Below, piece by piece: positions 17,417 through 24,925 of a DNA stretch of 64,000 nt (position 1 is its first letter; every line of letters begins with the position of its first letter). Below the pieces are notes generated by a model. The model did no database searches, was not told the DNA's origin, and saw nothing but the letters and a program-made list of their open reading frames with translations. Origin of the DNA: Phycisphaerales bacterium (lineage in GTDB: Bacteria > Planctomycetota > Phycisphaerae > Phycisphaerales > UBA1924). Made by a program: the position numbers and the translations under genes. The stretch is taken from contig JAIEUA010000011.1 in NCBI GenBank assembly GCA_019744815.1, positions 372,001-436,000 on the forward strand, read 5' to 3'.

Positions 17417-18240
17417 TGCTCCCAATCGTGCTCACATGCGTGACCGCCCTGGCGTCAGCCCCTTTGGTTGAGCCCTCGAAGACCGATGCCGCGGCTCAGC
17501 CCGCAGCCCAGCCCGCCACACCGCGCCTGACGGGTCCCACCGACCCGCAGCCGGTTCGTGAGGTCTTCCCCGGCGTGCGTGTCGACGTGACCACCAAGCT
17601 CGTCGAGATCGACGGCACCATCGCCATCGATGCCCACCGCACAACCGACAAAGGCCAGAAGCTCGTTGTCTTCCTGGAAACCCTCGTCTGCATGAAAGAC
17701 TCGAAGGAACACGAGTCGCTCGTCGTGACCGACGCGAAAGCCTCGCAGGTGCACGCCGCACTGTTGCTGGTCGGGCTCAGGCCCGGCGAGCCCGGCCGGT
17801 GGGAGCGTCGAAAAGAGGGCGACAAGAACACGCTCATCGGCGTCGCGCCGAAGGGCGACGGCGTCCGCGTCACGATCGCGCCCAAGCGCGACGACGGCAC
17901 TCCCGGCGACGAGGTCGATGCCCTCGAATGGGTCGTCAACCAGCGCGACGCGAAGGGGTTCCGCCAGGTCGAGCCCGACGCCGCACTGGTCTTCGCGGGC
18001 TCCAAGATGGTGAAGCCGCGCCGCCGCATGATCGACCCCGAAAAGACGGATCAGCCCGAGGTTTACGCCGGCGATCTCGAGGGCACGATTGTGGGCCTCA
18101 CCAGCTTCGGCACCGAGACCATCGGCGTAACGGCGATGTACAACCCCGACGCGGGCACGCAGGAGCCCCAGTGGATCGCCGCCGACACGCTGCCGACGGT
18201 GAACACCAAGGTTCTGGTTCGAATTCGCCCCGCGAAGTGA
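17413..18240 (+). CDS. YdjY-domain secreted protein
   Basis: The 275-residue product has a short signal-like N-terminus (MLPIVLTCVTALASA) and a body that matches the YdjY domain as I remember it: a V..G.I segment, then ...LVCMKDSKEHESLVVT and a following VHAALLLVGLRPG block. The domain is widespread in planctomycetes and its function is unknown. The start overlaps the murD stop codon (GTGATGCTC; GTG at 17413, ATG at 17416), which implies translational coupling to a peptidoglycan-synthesis gene. No catalytic motif is apparent. It converges on the HtrA-like gene. Confidence 0.75.
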   Translation: MMLPIVLTCVTALASAPLVEPSKTDAAAQPAAQPATPRLTGPTDPQPVREVFPGVRVDVTTKLVEIDGTIAIDAHRTTDKGQKLVVFLETLVCMKDSKEHESLVVTDAKASQVHAALLLVGLRPGEPGRWERRKEGDKNTLIGVAPKGDGVRVTIAPKRDDGTPGDEVDALEWVVNQRDAKGFRQVEPDAALVFAGSKMVKPRRRMIDPEKTDQPEVYAGDLEGTIVGLTSFGTETIGVTAMYNPDAGTQEPQWIAADTLPTVNTKVLVRIRPAK

Positions 18241-18300
18241 GTGTCAAACCGACAGCGGCTGGCGTGTCGACCGCAGCGACAGTGTGATCCTCCCCGCCGC

Positions 18301-19716
18301 TCAACGGGCGCGGATCGGGAACTCGAGTGTGACCTCGCGAGGCTGTTCATCGCGAGTCTGTTGCTGACCGCGGACGGTGAGTTGAACCGGGTTGGTGGAA
18401 TAGAACCCGGCGTCGATCAGCGCGGCGATGAAGTCCAGGTAGCCCGGAATCGGCGTGCCGTTGACGGTCAGGATCGTGTCGCCATCCTTCAAGCCGGCGC
18501 GAGCGGCGCGGCTGCCCGGCACGACCTCGCGGATGCGGCTTGCCTCCGAGTCGTCCTCCAGCATGATGCCGAGGTCTTCCTCGATATCTTCAACCACGCG
18601 TTGACGGAGGATGATGATGGTGGACATCTCGCCCATCGTCACGTCAAACTCACGCTTCTCGCCCTCGCGCTCGACGCGGAGCTTGGCCACCTCGCCCGGC
18701 CTGGTGTTGGAGATGAGCGAGCGGAGCACCTCGACGCTGGTGACATCGGACCCGTTGATCGCGAGCACGCGATCTCCCGGACGGAGCCCGGCCGCGAACG
18801 CCGGGCCGTCGGCGGTGACCTGCGCGAGCTCCACGCCGGCGAGGTTGGCGTTCTCGTCGAAGAACCGGCGGAAACCGCCGAACGACACGCCCAGGAACCC
18901 GCGCCGGACCTTGCCGGTCTCGATGAGCTGCGTCACCACGCTCTCGATGGTGGGCAGCGGAATGGCGAAGGAGATGCCCGACGACTGCCCCTCGGTGCCG
19001 CCCTGGCTGTCTTTGGCGGTTGCGATGGCGACGTTCATGCCCACGACCTTGCCATGGATGTCCACGAGCGGGCCGCCGGAGTTTCCGGGGTTCACCGCGG
19101 CGTCGGTCTGGATGAAGTTGGTGAAGCCGCCGGAATCGAGCGCGGGCCCCGCCGCACGCCCGATGCCCGAGACGATGCCCTCGGACATGCTGAACTTGAA
19201 GCCAAACGGCGAGCCGAACGCGAACACCCGCTCGCCCTGATGCACGCGATCGCCAGTCGCTCGGCGGATAGGTGTGAGGTCCTGAGCCTGGATCTTGAGC
19301 ACGGCGATGTCGGTGAACGGATCGATACCCACGAGGTTGGCAGACTGGACTCGACCGTCGTGGAGCTGGACGCGGATGGACCGAGCCTGCCGCACCACAT
19401 GGGCGTTGGTGACGACGTGGCCGCGGTCGTCGAAGAGCCAGCCCGAACCGGTCGAGCCGGCGATGCTGCGGGCCGATTCGGGCGCGAAGACGTCGATGTG
19501 CACCACCGAGGGCTCAACGCTGTCGGCGACCGCGCGGATGGCGCGATTGAGGCGTTCGAGAATGTCGTCGCTCTCGATGGTCCGCCGAGCGAGCTGGATC
19601 TGGGCTTCGGTCTGAGAGGCCGAGAGCCGCCGGAGCACGGCCGGAGTGAACCACAACAGCGACGCCGCGGTCGCCAGCACAAGAAGCGAAGGGCCAACAG
19701 AAGTCACACGACGCAT
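18301..19716 (-). CDS. HtrA/Deg-like trypsin-fold serine protease with two PDZ domains
   Basis: The 471-residue protease has an N-terminal membrane anchor or signal (about residues 8-26). Its trypsin-like domain shows the triad His106 (TNAHVV), Asp136 (FTDIAVLK) and Ser213 (NPGNSGGPL). Two PDZ-like domains follow, near residues 285-370 (GFLGVSFGGF, GPAFAAGLRPGD) and 400-460 (RAARAGLKDGDTIL). This layout matches DegP/DegQ-type envelope quality-control proteases, although the second PDZ is more divergent. I start at MRRVTSV (19716) because it directly precedes the hydrophobic segment. The gene is convergent with the YdjY gene. Confidence 0.9.
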   Translation of the reverse strand: MRRVTSVGPSLLVLATAASLLWFTPAVLRRLSASQTEAQIQLARRTIESDDILERLNRAIRAVADSVEPSVVHIDVFAPESARSIAGSTGSGWLFDDRGHVVTNAHVVRQARSIRVQLHDGRVQSANLVGIDPFTDIAVLKIQAQDLTPIRRATGDRVHQGERVFAFGSPFGFKFSMSEGIVSGIGRAAGPALDSGGFTNFIQTDAAVNPGNSGGPLVDIHGKVVGMNVAIATAKDSQGGTEGQSSGISFAIPLPTIESVVTQLIETGKVRRGFLGVSFGGFRRFFDENANLAGVELAQVTADGPAFAAGLRPGDRVLAINGSDVTSVEVLRSLISNTRPGEVAKLRVEREGEKREFDVTMGEMSTIIILRQRVVEDIEEDLGIMLEDDSEASRIREVVPGSRAARAGLKDGDTILTVNGTPIPGYLDFIAALIDAGFYSTNPVQLTVRGQQQTRDEQPREVTLEFPIRAR

Positions 19717-19843
19717 GGGGGCCTTTCGGAAAACGCACAGGGCAAACCGCTGACAGCAAGGCAGGCATCGGAGATCGGCGGGAAAGAGCAAACACCCCAC
19801 CCGATCCATCCACCATCCGACTTCCCAAAGCCGACATCACCCA

Positions 19844-20746
19844 TCACTTCGTCGTTCGCCCGCTTTGGGTTGTACCGGATTGGACGTTTGTCGTCACTCC
19901 CGGTTTCGCTCGCCCGCCGATCTGACGCTGGCCGACCAGCCGAACGTACTCCGAAGCCGCGGATTGCACGGCCTCCCCGAGCTTGGCGATCGGATGGGCA
20001 AACGGCGGCGGCCGGTCTGTCAGGCCCAAGAGGTCCTGCAGCACCAGCACCTGCCCGTGCGGGGCGGGCCCCGCCCCGATCCCGATCAGGGGCACGGTCG
20101 TCGCCTGCATGACTTCGTCCGTCACCGCGTCCGGCACCGCCTCGATCAGCAGCATCACCGCACCTGCCTGCTCCAGAGCCACGGCGTCGGCGACGATCTG
20201 CTTGGCCTGCTTCTCCGTTTTGCCCGTCGCGGTGTAGCCGCCGGTCAGAGCGACCTGCTGCGGCCGGGTGCCGACATGCGCGCAGACCGGGATACCCGCC
20301 CGTGCCATCTTCGCGACCACCGGGGCGAACGACTCGTCTGCTTCGAGCTTCACAATGTCGGCGCGGCCTTCGGTCAGAAACCGGGCCGCGTTCCGTACCG
20401 CTTCGTCTTCGCTCGTGTGATAGGTGAGAAAGGGCATGTCGCCCATGACCACCGTGTTCGGAGCGCCACGCTTCACCCCCGCCGTCAGGGCGAGCAGCAC
20501 GTCGAGCGGCATGTCGATCGTGCGGGTAAAGCCCAGCACCATCTCCGCAGCCGTGTCGCCGACCAACAGCACATGCACCCCCGCCCGCTCCAGCCATCGG
20601 GCCGTGGTGGCGTCGTAACAGGTGAGCGCGGCGAAGGCCTCGCCGCGGGAGGCCATCTGGCGGAGGGTCTTGAGGGTGACGGGGGTGGTAGTCACGCGGA
20701 ATCGTACGAGCAGCGAGTTCACCGCGTTCGTTTGGATCTGGCCCAT
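19844..20746 (-). CDS. panB: 3-methyl-2-oxobutanoate hydroxymethyltransferase
   Basis: Product of 300 residues that transfers a hydroxymethyl group from methylenetetrahydrofolate to 2-oxoisovalerate, the first step of pantothenate synthesis. Motifs of the TIM-barrel family are present: ALTCYDATTA, LVGDTAAEMVLG, VMGDMPFLTY, KLEADES and GIGAGPAPHGQVLV. The start is uncertain: ATG at 20746 follows an SD-like GGAGGAAAGG at about 13-17 nt, while a GTG at 20695 would give the length more usual for PanB (about 265-285). It follows the MscS gene by 22 nt and is probably co-transcribed. The last 25 residues are a Ser/Thr-rich tail not found in most homologues. Confidence 0.9.
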   Translation of the reverse strand: MGQIQTNAVNSLLVRFRVTTTPVTLKTLRQMASRGEAFAALTCYDATTARWLERAGVHVLLVGDTAAEMVLGFTRTIDMPLDVLLALTAGVKRGAPNTVVMGDMPFLTYHTSEDEAVRNAARFLTEGRADIVKLEADESFAPVVAKMARAGIPVCAHVGTRPQQVALTGGYTATGKTEKQAKQIVADAVALEQAGAVMLLIEAVPDAVTDEVMQATTVPLIGIGAGPAPHGQVLVLQDLLGLTDRPPPFAHPIAKLGEAVQSAASEYVRLVGQRQIGGRAKPGVTTNVQSGTTQSGRTTK

Positions 20747-20768
20747 GAAAACGCGGGCCTTTCCTCCA

Positions 20769-21629
20769 TCACGTCGCCGCCAGCTTGATCCCCTCGCGGT
20801 CCAGTTCCTGCTTGATCGCCCCGAGCAACTCGGGTCGATGCGCACCGCCCACCTCTCGGGTCGCCCAGTACCGCACCGCCCAGCCGACCGACGCCTTGCC
20901 GAAGTCGGTCATCGTCACCTCCGGCGGCGGCGAGGGCAGGTAGCCCGGCTTGCCCTCCAGCACCCGAAGTGCCCGACTCAGGGCCGCCTCGGTGACGTTC
21001 GGGTCGGCGTCGAACTGCACGTTCAAGAGCACCTCGAACCGCCGCCGCGGGTGATGGCTCTGGTTATCGATCACGGCGCCGGCGATCTGAGCGTTGGGCA
21101 CGATCACCCGACGCCCGTCGGCGGTGTCGAGGGCCGTGGTAAACAGGTCGATCTCGTTCACTACCCCCGCCACACCTGCGATCACCACGCTGTCCCCGAC
21201 CTTGAACGGCCGGAACACCAGGAGCAACACCCCCGACGCGATGTTCGAGAGCGTCCCTTGGAACGCCAAACCGATCGCCAAGCCCAGAGCCGCGATGACG
21301 GCCGCGAAGCTCGCCGTCTGCACGCCGAAAACGCCCAGGCAGGTGACCGCACCCAGCGTCAAGATTCCCCATCGCGCCGCATTCGCCAAGAACGACCCCA
21401 GCGTGGGGTCCAGGTGGGCCCGGTGCGTCCCCTGCTTGATCAGCCGCCGCAGCCACGACGACGCCACCCACGCCACCACCAGCACCAGCAACGCCGCTCC
21501 GACCCGCACCGACCACGCGGCGAAGGTCTCCCAGTCCAACCGGAACGAGGCGAGCATCCCGGTTCCGGTGCTTAATCCGGCGGCGGGATCGGCGGCGAGA
21601 GCGACGAGCACGTTTGAGACGTTCAGCAT
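20769..21629 (-). CDS. MscS-type mechanosensitive channel
   Basis: The 286-residue protein has the small-conductance mechanosensitive channel layout: transmembrane helices near 35-58, 80-100 and a pore helix around 105-130 (AALGLAIGLAFQGTLSNIASG), then the beta domain (PFKVGDSVVIAGVAGVV, IVPNAQIAG) and a cytoplasmic alpha/beta domain. The glycine/alanine packing of the pore helix and the F-Q-G-T-L-S-N motif are characteristic. The role is release of solutes on hypo-osmotic shock at the inner membrane. A proline-rich SPPPEV segment interrupts the C-terminal domain. It is upstream of panB in the same direction. Confidence 0.9.
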   Translation of the reverse strand: MLNVSNVLVALAADPAAGLSTGTGMLASFRLDWETFAAWSVRVGAALLVLVVAWVASSWLRRLIKQGTHRAHLDPTLGSFLANAARWGILTLGAVTCLGVFGVQTASFAAVIAALGLAIGLAFQGTLSNIASGVLLLVFRPFKVGDSVVIAGVAGVVNEIDLFTTALDTADGRRVIVPNAQIAGAVIDNQSHHPRRRFEVLLNVQFDADPNVTEAALSRALRVLEGKPGYLPSPPPEVTMTDFGKASVGWAVRYWATREVGGAHRPELLGAIKQELDREGIKLAAT

Positions 21630-21805
21630 GGCGAGCAGGTCTACGCAGTTCCCCGGAGCCTTCCACGCCGCGGCCCCGGCTTCGCGGCGCGGAGTTGTAG
21701 GACGGGCGAGTAGAATCCGCCGGAATCTGGGCTTGACGGCATCAAACGTCCGAAGTTAAGCCATCCCTCACACGCCCTGATCCGACCGCACGGAGTCGCC
21801 GCGCC

Positions 21806-22594
21806 ATGAGTTCGTTCGAGCACCCCTCTCAAGAGCCCCGCTCCGACTTCGTTCGCCTGGTCGATCGTCGCGACGTCCTTGCCGGTGGCCTGTTCGCCGG
21901 CGCCGCGCTCGTGCTCGCGGGCTGTCAGTCCTCACAGCCCGCCGTCGCCTCCAACGAGTTGCCCGGTCCGGTCTGGCCGGACAACGAGCACCCACCTCTC
22001 TCGCCTCTCCCCAACACAACCCCGAGCAACCCCGGCACCGCCTCGCCCGGCGTCTCCAACTCCTACGGCCTGCCGACGAACGTGATCGCGCGTTCCACCT
22101 GGACGCGCCAGAGCGTCATCCGCTCGCTCGCCAACCCGATGAACGGCGTCAACCGCATCACCATCCACCACGACGCGATCCCCTCGCAGAATCTCCGCAC
22201 CCAGAGCGACGCGGTGGCTCGCTTGAACTCGGTGCGTCAGAGCCACATCAAGGAGGGCTGGGCCGACATCGGGTATCACTACGTGATCGACCCGCAAGGC
22301 CGCGTGTGGGAAGGCCGCCCGCTGACCTTTCAGGGCGCTCACGTGAAGGACCACAACGAGCACAACATCGGCGTGATGTGCATGGGCAACTTCGAGCAGC
22401 AGCGCCCGACCTCGAACCAGATCGCCTCGCTCGACGGCTTCGTGGGTGTCCTGATGCGCCGCCACCGCATCCCGGTGAATCGCGTCTACACCCACCGCGA
22501 GATCATGCCCACGGCGTGTCCGGGGCGAAACCTGCAGGGATACATGCTCGCCACCCGAGGCCGCGGCGGCCGGTTGGCGGCGGTCATTGTCTGA
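21806..22594 (+). CDS. Tat/lipoprotein N-acetylmuramoyl-L-alanine amidase
   Basis: A 262-residue peptidoglycan amidase. The N-terminus combines a twin-arginine (Arg21-Arg22 in DRRDVLAG) and a lipobox LAGC (Cys40), so it is probably exported folded by Tat and lipid-anchored. The Amidase_2/PGRP domain covers about 95-255, with zinc-ligand regions ITIHHD, QGAHVKDHN and CPGRN, plus GYHYVIDPQGRVWEGRP. It cleaves the bond between N-acetylmuramic acid and L-alanine. It may act in wall recycling or remodelling. It converges on folK, with a palindromic repeat element in between. Confidence 0.88.
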   Translation: MSSFEHPSQEPRSDFVRLVDRRDVLAGGLFAGAALVLAGCQSSQPAVASNELPGPVWPDNEHPPLSPLPNTTPSNPGTASPGVSNSYGLPTNVIARSTWTRQSVIRSLANPMNGVNRITIHHDAIPSQNLRTQSDAVARLNSVRQSHIKEGWADIGYHYVIDPQGRVWEGRPLTFQGAHVKDHNEHNIGVMCMGNFEQQRPTSNQIASLDGFVGVLMRRHRIPVNRVYTHREIMPTACPGRNLQGYMLATRGRGGRLAAVIV

Positions 22595-22611
22595 GTCCCG
22601 CCTCCCTCATC

Positions 22612-22745
22612 GAAAGACGCCGAGGCTGAGGCTGCTCTGAGCCGAAGCCTCGGATGGGCTGCAACGACCGCTGCCGAACTCGACCTGCACGCGAGCCGCG
22701 CCGAACCGAGGCTTCCTCGAAGACTCGTCAGCCTCGGCGTCTTTC
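22612..22745. repeat. Paired-hairpin repeat element, copy A
   Basis: A 134-bp element bounded by perfect 18-bp inverted repeats (22612-22629 and 22728-22745). Inside are two hairpins: the left at 22620-22653 (CCGAGGCT...AGCCTCGG with an inner GGCT/AGCC pairing) and the right at 22706-22737 (CCGAGGCT...AGCCTCGG). It fills the gap between convergent genes. Related copies lie at 27590-27694 and 59343-59395. The layout resembles BIME/REP pairs or a tiny MITE. Confidence 0.85.
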
Positions 22746-22775
22746 ACGCAGGGCCATTTCGCAATTCAATCCCAC

Positions 22776-23312
22776 TCACTGCGAAAGCATGCGAAGGCAC
22801 TCCCGCACCGTCTTTCCCACCCCCGGGATCACGACCTGCGGCGCCAGATGCGACAACGGCTCGAGCACGAACCGTCGTTCGTGCAACCTCGGATGCGGCA
22901 CCGTCAAGCCCGCCTCCTCGATCACCGCATCGCCGAACATCAGGAGATCCAGGTCCAGCGTCCGCGGCCCCCACCGCTGCTCCTTGGCTCGATCCCGCCC
23001 CCGTTGCTTCTCGATCTCGAAGCAGCGATCGAGCAGTTCCCGCGGCGTGAGCGTCGCACGCACCTCCGCCGCCGCGTTGAGGTACTTCCCCTGCACACCC
23101 GGCCCGACCGGGTCAGTCTCCATGATCGGACTGAGCCGCACCGACACAATTCCGGGCGTCGCCCGCAGCCCCGCCACCGCGGCATCAATGTGCTCCCGCC
23201 GCGGCTCGATGTTCGAGCCCAACGCCACATACGCCAGCACTGTCGGGAGTTCCGTGTTCAACGAGCGATCGTACAGCGACCGGGCTGCTCGCAAGAAGCA
23301 CGCGCACGACAT
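22776..23312 (-). CDS. folK: 2-amino-4-hydroxy-6-hydroxymethyldihydropteridine pyrophosphokinase
   Basis: A folate-synthesis enzyme (178 residues from this start) that transfers pyrophosphate from ATP to hydroxymethyl-dihydropterin. The family motifs AYVALGSNIEPR, the YLNAAAEV block, QRWGPRTLDLDLLMFGD with its Mg-binding aspartates, and VPHPRLHERRFVLEPL are all present. The open frame reaches 23354, but that start falls inside an intrinsic terminator (23350-23377), so I prefer the ATG at 23312, with a weak GGAAG before it; a GTG closer to the domain is also possible. It converges on the amidase gene. Confidence 0.9.
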   Translation of the reverse strand: MSCACFLRAARSLYDRSLNTELPTVLAYVALGSNIEPRREHIDAAVAGLRATPGIVSVRLSPIMETDPVGPGVQGKYLNAAAEVRATLTPRELLDRCFEIEKQRGRDRAKEQRWGPRTLDLDLLMFGDAVIEEAGLTVPHPRLHERRFVLEPLSHLAPQVVIPGVGKTVRECLRMLSQ

Positions 23313-23349
23313 CGCTTCCACGCCATCAGCCCCCACCTCCCTGAAAACA

Positions 23350-23377
23350 AACAACCGCGGCCCTCGCCGCGGTTGTT
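23350..23377 (-). terminator. Intrinsic terminator of the fliA end of the flagellar operon
   Basis: A perfect 11-bp GC-rich stem (23350-23360 with 23367-23377, arms AACAACCGCGG / CCGCGGTTGTT) with a 6-nt loop. On the minus strand it is followed by TGTTTTC. It lies 25 nt after the fliA stop codon and before folK. Confidence 0.8.
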
Positions 23378-23402
23378 GAAGTCATCGCTTTGATGCCCCG
23401 CC

Positions 23403-24260
23403 CTATTCCTCTTCCAGTTCCTTCATCCGGTGCTGGAGCTGGGCCTTCAAGCGGGCCAGAATCGACGAGTGCATCTGGCTGACGCGAGACTCGGAGAGAT
23501 CGAGCGTCGCGCCGATCTCCTTCATCGTCATGTTCTCGTAGTAATACAGGATCACGATCAGTCGCTCGGCGCGGCTGAGGCCCTTGGTGATCAGTTCCTT
23601 CATGTCGCGACGCTGCAGGTCGCCCAGGGGGTTGACCTGCGAGTCGTCCTTGACGACATCGATCTCGCGGACATCACGCCCGCCGTCGCTGTTGAAGGCC
23701 CGCTGATTGAGCGAACGCGTGCCCACGGCGGAGCTATCACGCTTCACCTTGTCGAACTCTTCGCCCTGCAGTCCCAGCCTCTGTCCGACCTCGTGATCGG
23801 TCGCGGGGCGGCCCGCCTCCATCTCGATCTGCTGGCGGGCCTGCTCGAACTTGGCGGTGCGATGACGCACCAGCCGCGGCACCCAGTCCATGGAGCGGAG
23901 CTCATCCAGGATCGCGCCGCGGATGCGGTTGGCGCTGAAGGTCTCGAACTTGACCTTGCGGGCGAGATCGAACGAATCGATCGCGTCCATCAGGCCGAAC
24001 AAGCCGGCGGACATGAGGTCCTCGACATCCACCTCGTCGGGCAGGCGGGTGTGGATGCGCTCGGCGTTGAAACGCACGAGGTGGAGATACTTCTCCATGA
24101 GGAAGTTGCGGAGCGCCTCGCTGCGCTCCTTCTTGTACTTCTTCCAGAGATCGTTGACCGCGAGCTTGTCGAACGGCGACGGCTTGCCCGAAGGCTCAGC
24201 GTGCCGAGCGATAAATCGATTGCGGTGCCCGCCGCGGATGGTGGTTTTCACTGCCGACAT
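23403..24260 (-). CDS. fliA: Flagellar sigma factor FliA (sigma-28/WhiG family)
   Basis: A 285-residue sigma-70-family factor of the FliA/WhiG group that directs transcription of late flagellar genes. Region 2 is evident (VDVEDLMSAGLFGLMDAIDSFD, FETFSANRIRGAILDELRSMDWVPR), region 3 around AGRPATDHEVGQRLGL, and region 4 at the C-terminus (YYYENMTMKEIGATLDLSESRVSQMHS). Translation starts at 24260 with AAGGAG 6 nt upstream. It is the last gene of the minus-strand flagellar cluster and is followed by a strong intrinsic terminator. Its own leader carries a weak sigma-54-like match. Confidence 0.93.
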   Translation of the reverse strand: MSAVKTTIRGGHRNRFIARHAEPSGKPSPFDKLAVNDLWKKYKKERSEALRNFLMEKYLHLVRFNAERIHTRLPDEVDVEDLMSAGLFGLMDAIDSFDLARKVKFETFSANRIRGAILDELRSMDWVPRLVRHRTAKFEQARQQIEMEAGRPATDHEVGQRLGLQGEEFDKVKRDSSAVGTRSLNQRAFNSDGGRDVREIDVVKDDSQVNPLGDLQRRDMKELITKGLSRAERLIVILYYYENMTMKEIGATLDLSESRVSQMHSSILARLKAQLQHRMKELEEE

Positions 24261-24343
24261 GGTCGCTCCTTGACCACAGATGGACGGCCGAACAAGTTGT
24301 CGTCGCGAAGAAGACGGCGTGTCCTCTTCGCGTGGGTCGTTCA

Positions 24344-24360
24344 GCGAACGCTGAGCCAAC
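24344..24360 (-). promoter_or_regulatory. Weak sigma-54-like promoter before fliA
   Basis: On the minus strand the sequence GTTGGCTCAGCGTTCGC has GG-N10-GC spacing, but the -12 element is TCGC rather than TTGC. It is about 85 nt before the fliA ATG. Considered possible only because other flagellar operons here have better matches. Confidence 0.3.
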
Positions 24361-24441
24361 CCGCCTGCCGGGCGATCCTTGCCCGGCGTGACGCGGAGTA
24401 TACAGACTTCAGCGGGTAGTGCAAGCGGGGGCGGCGAAAAT

Positions 24442-24741
24442 TCAAGCCGCCTTGCGGTCCGACGCAGCGGTCTGTTCCGTCTGGGCAATCTGGGAAACTT
24501 CCTCGGGCACCTCGTCGACCTCGATGATCGGTTCCTTACCGGGGTCGTACTCGGGGATCGGGTTCTTCGCTTTGTAGTCGGCCAGGTGTTGCGTCACCAC
24601 CCACTCACCCACCGCGCCGATGATCGACCCCAACAGGTAGCACAGGATCATCGCGACCAACGACCGGATGAGGATCATGTTGGTCGGATTGCCCGCGCTC
24701 AGCCCCGCGATGCAGGCGATCGCGAAACCCGTCAGGCCCAT
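24442..24741 (-). CDS. Small two-helix membrane protein in flagellar cluster
   Basis: The product (99 residues from this ATG) has two hydrophobic helices (about 2-16 and 23-47) and an acidic cytoplasmic tail with NPIPEYDPGKEP and repeated Glu/Val residues. I do not recognise it. The start is uncertain: a TTG at about 24786 has GGAG 7 nt upstream and would add a short basic N-terminus. It lies between flhG and fliA on the same strand, a position usually taken by chemotaxis or regulatory genes, so a flagella-related role is possible but unproven. Confidence 0.55.
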   Translation of the reverse strand: MGLTGFAIACIAGLSAGNPTNMILIRSLVAMILCYLLGSIIGAVGEWVVTQHLADYKAKNPIPEYDPGKEPIIEVDEVPEEVSQIAQTEQTAASDRKAA

Positions 24742-24925
24742 CGAGCTGGCGATGACTTTGGCGATGCGTCCCAATGACCGACTCCAAAGCGAGCGCTTGC
24801 AAGCAATTACGACAGATCGGCGCGGTTGTTGCGCGTCGATTGTGCGTGACCCGGACTGATCCCATGCGGGGATCGCCAGCCGCGTTGGTACATCGGTCGA
24901 TCGCACGCTCCGATGTCAGTTTCGA

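Noticed and set aside
18241..20112. Plus-strand open frame of 623 codons across the HtrA-like gene
   Set aside because: It is antisense to the catalytic triad-bearing protease and panB, with His/Arg/Asp-rich translation.
22612..22745. Paired-hairpin element as an insertion sequence
   Set aside because: It has terminal inverted repeats but is only 134 bp, has no open frame, and I could not see a target-site duplication.
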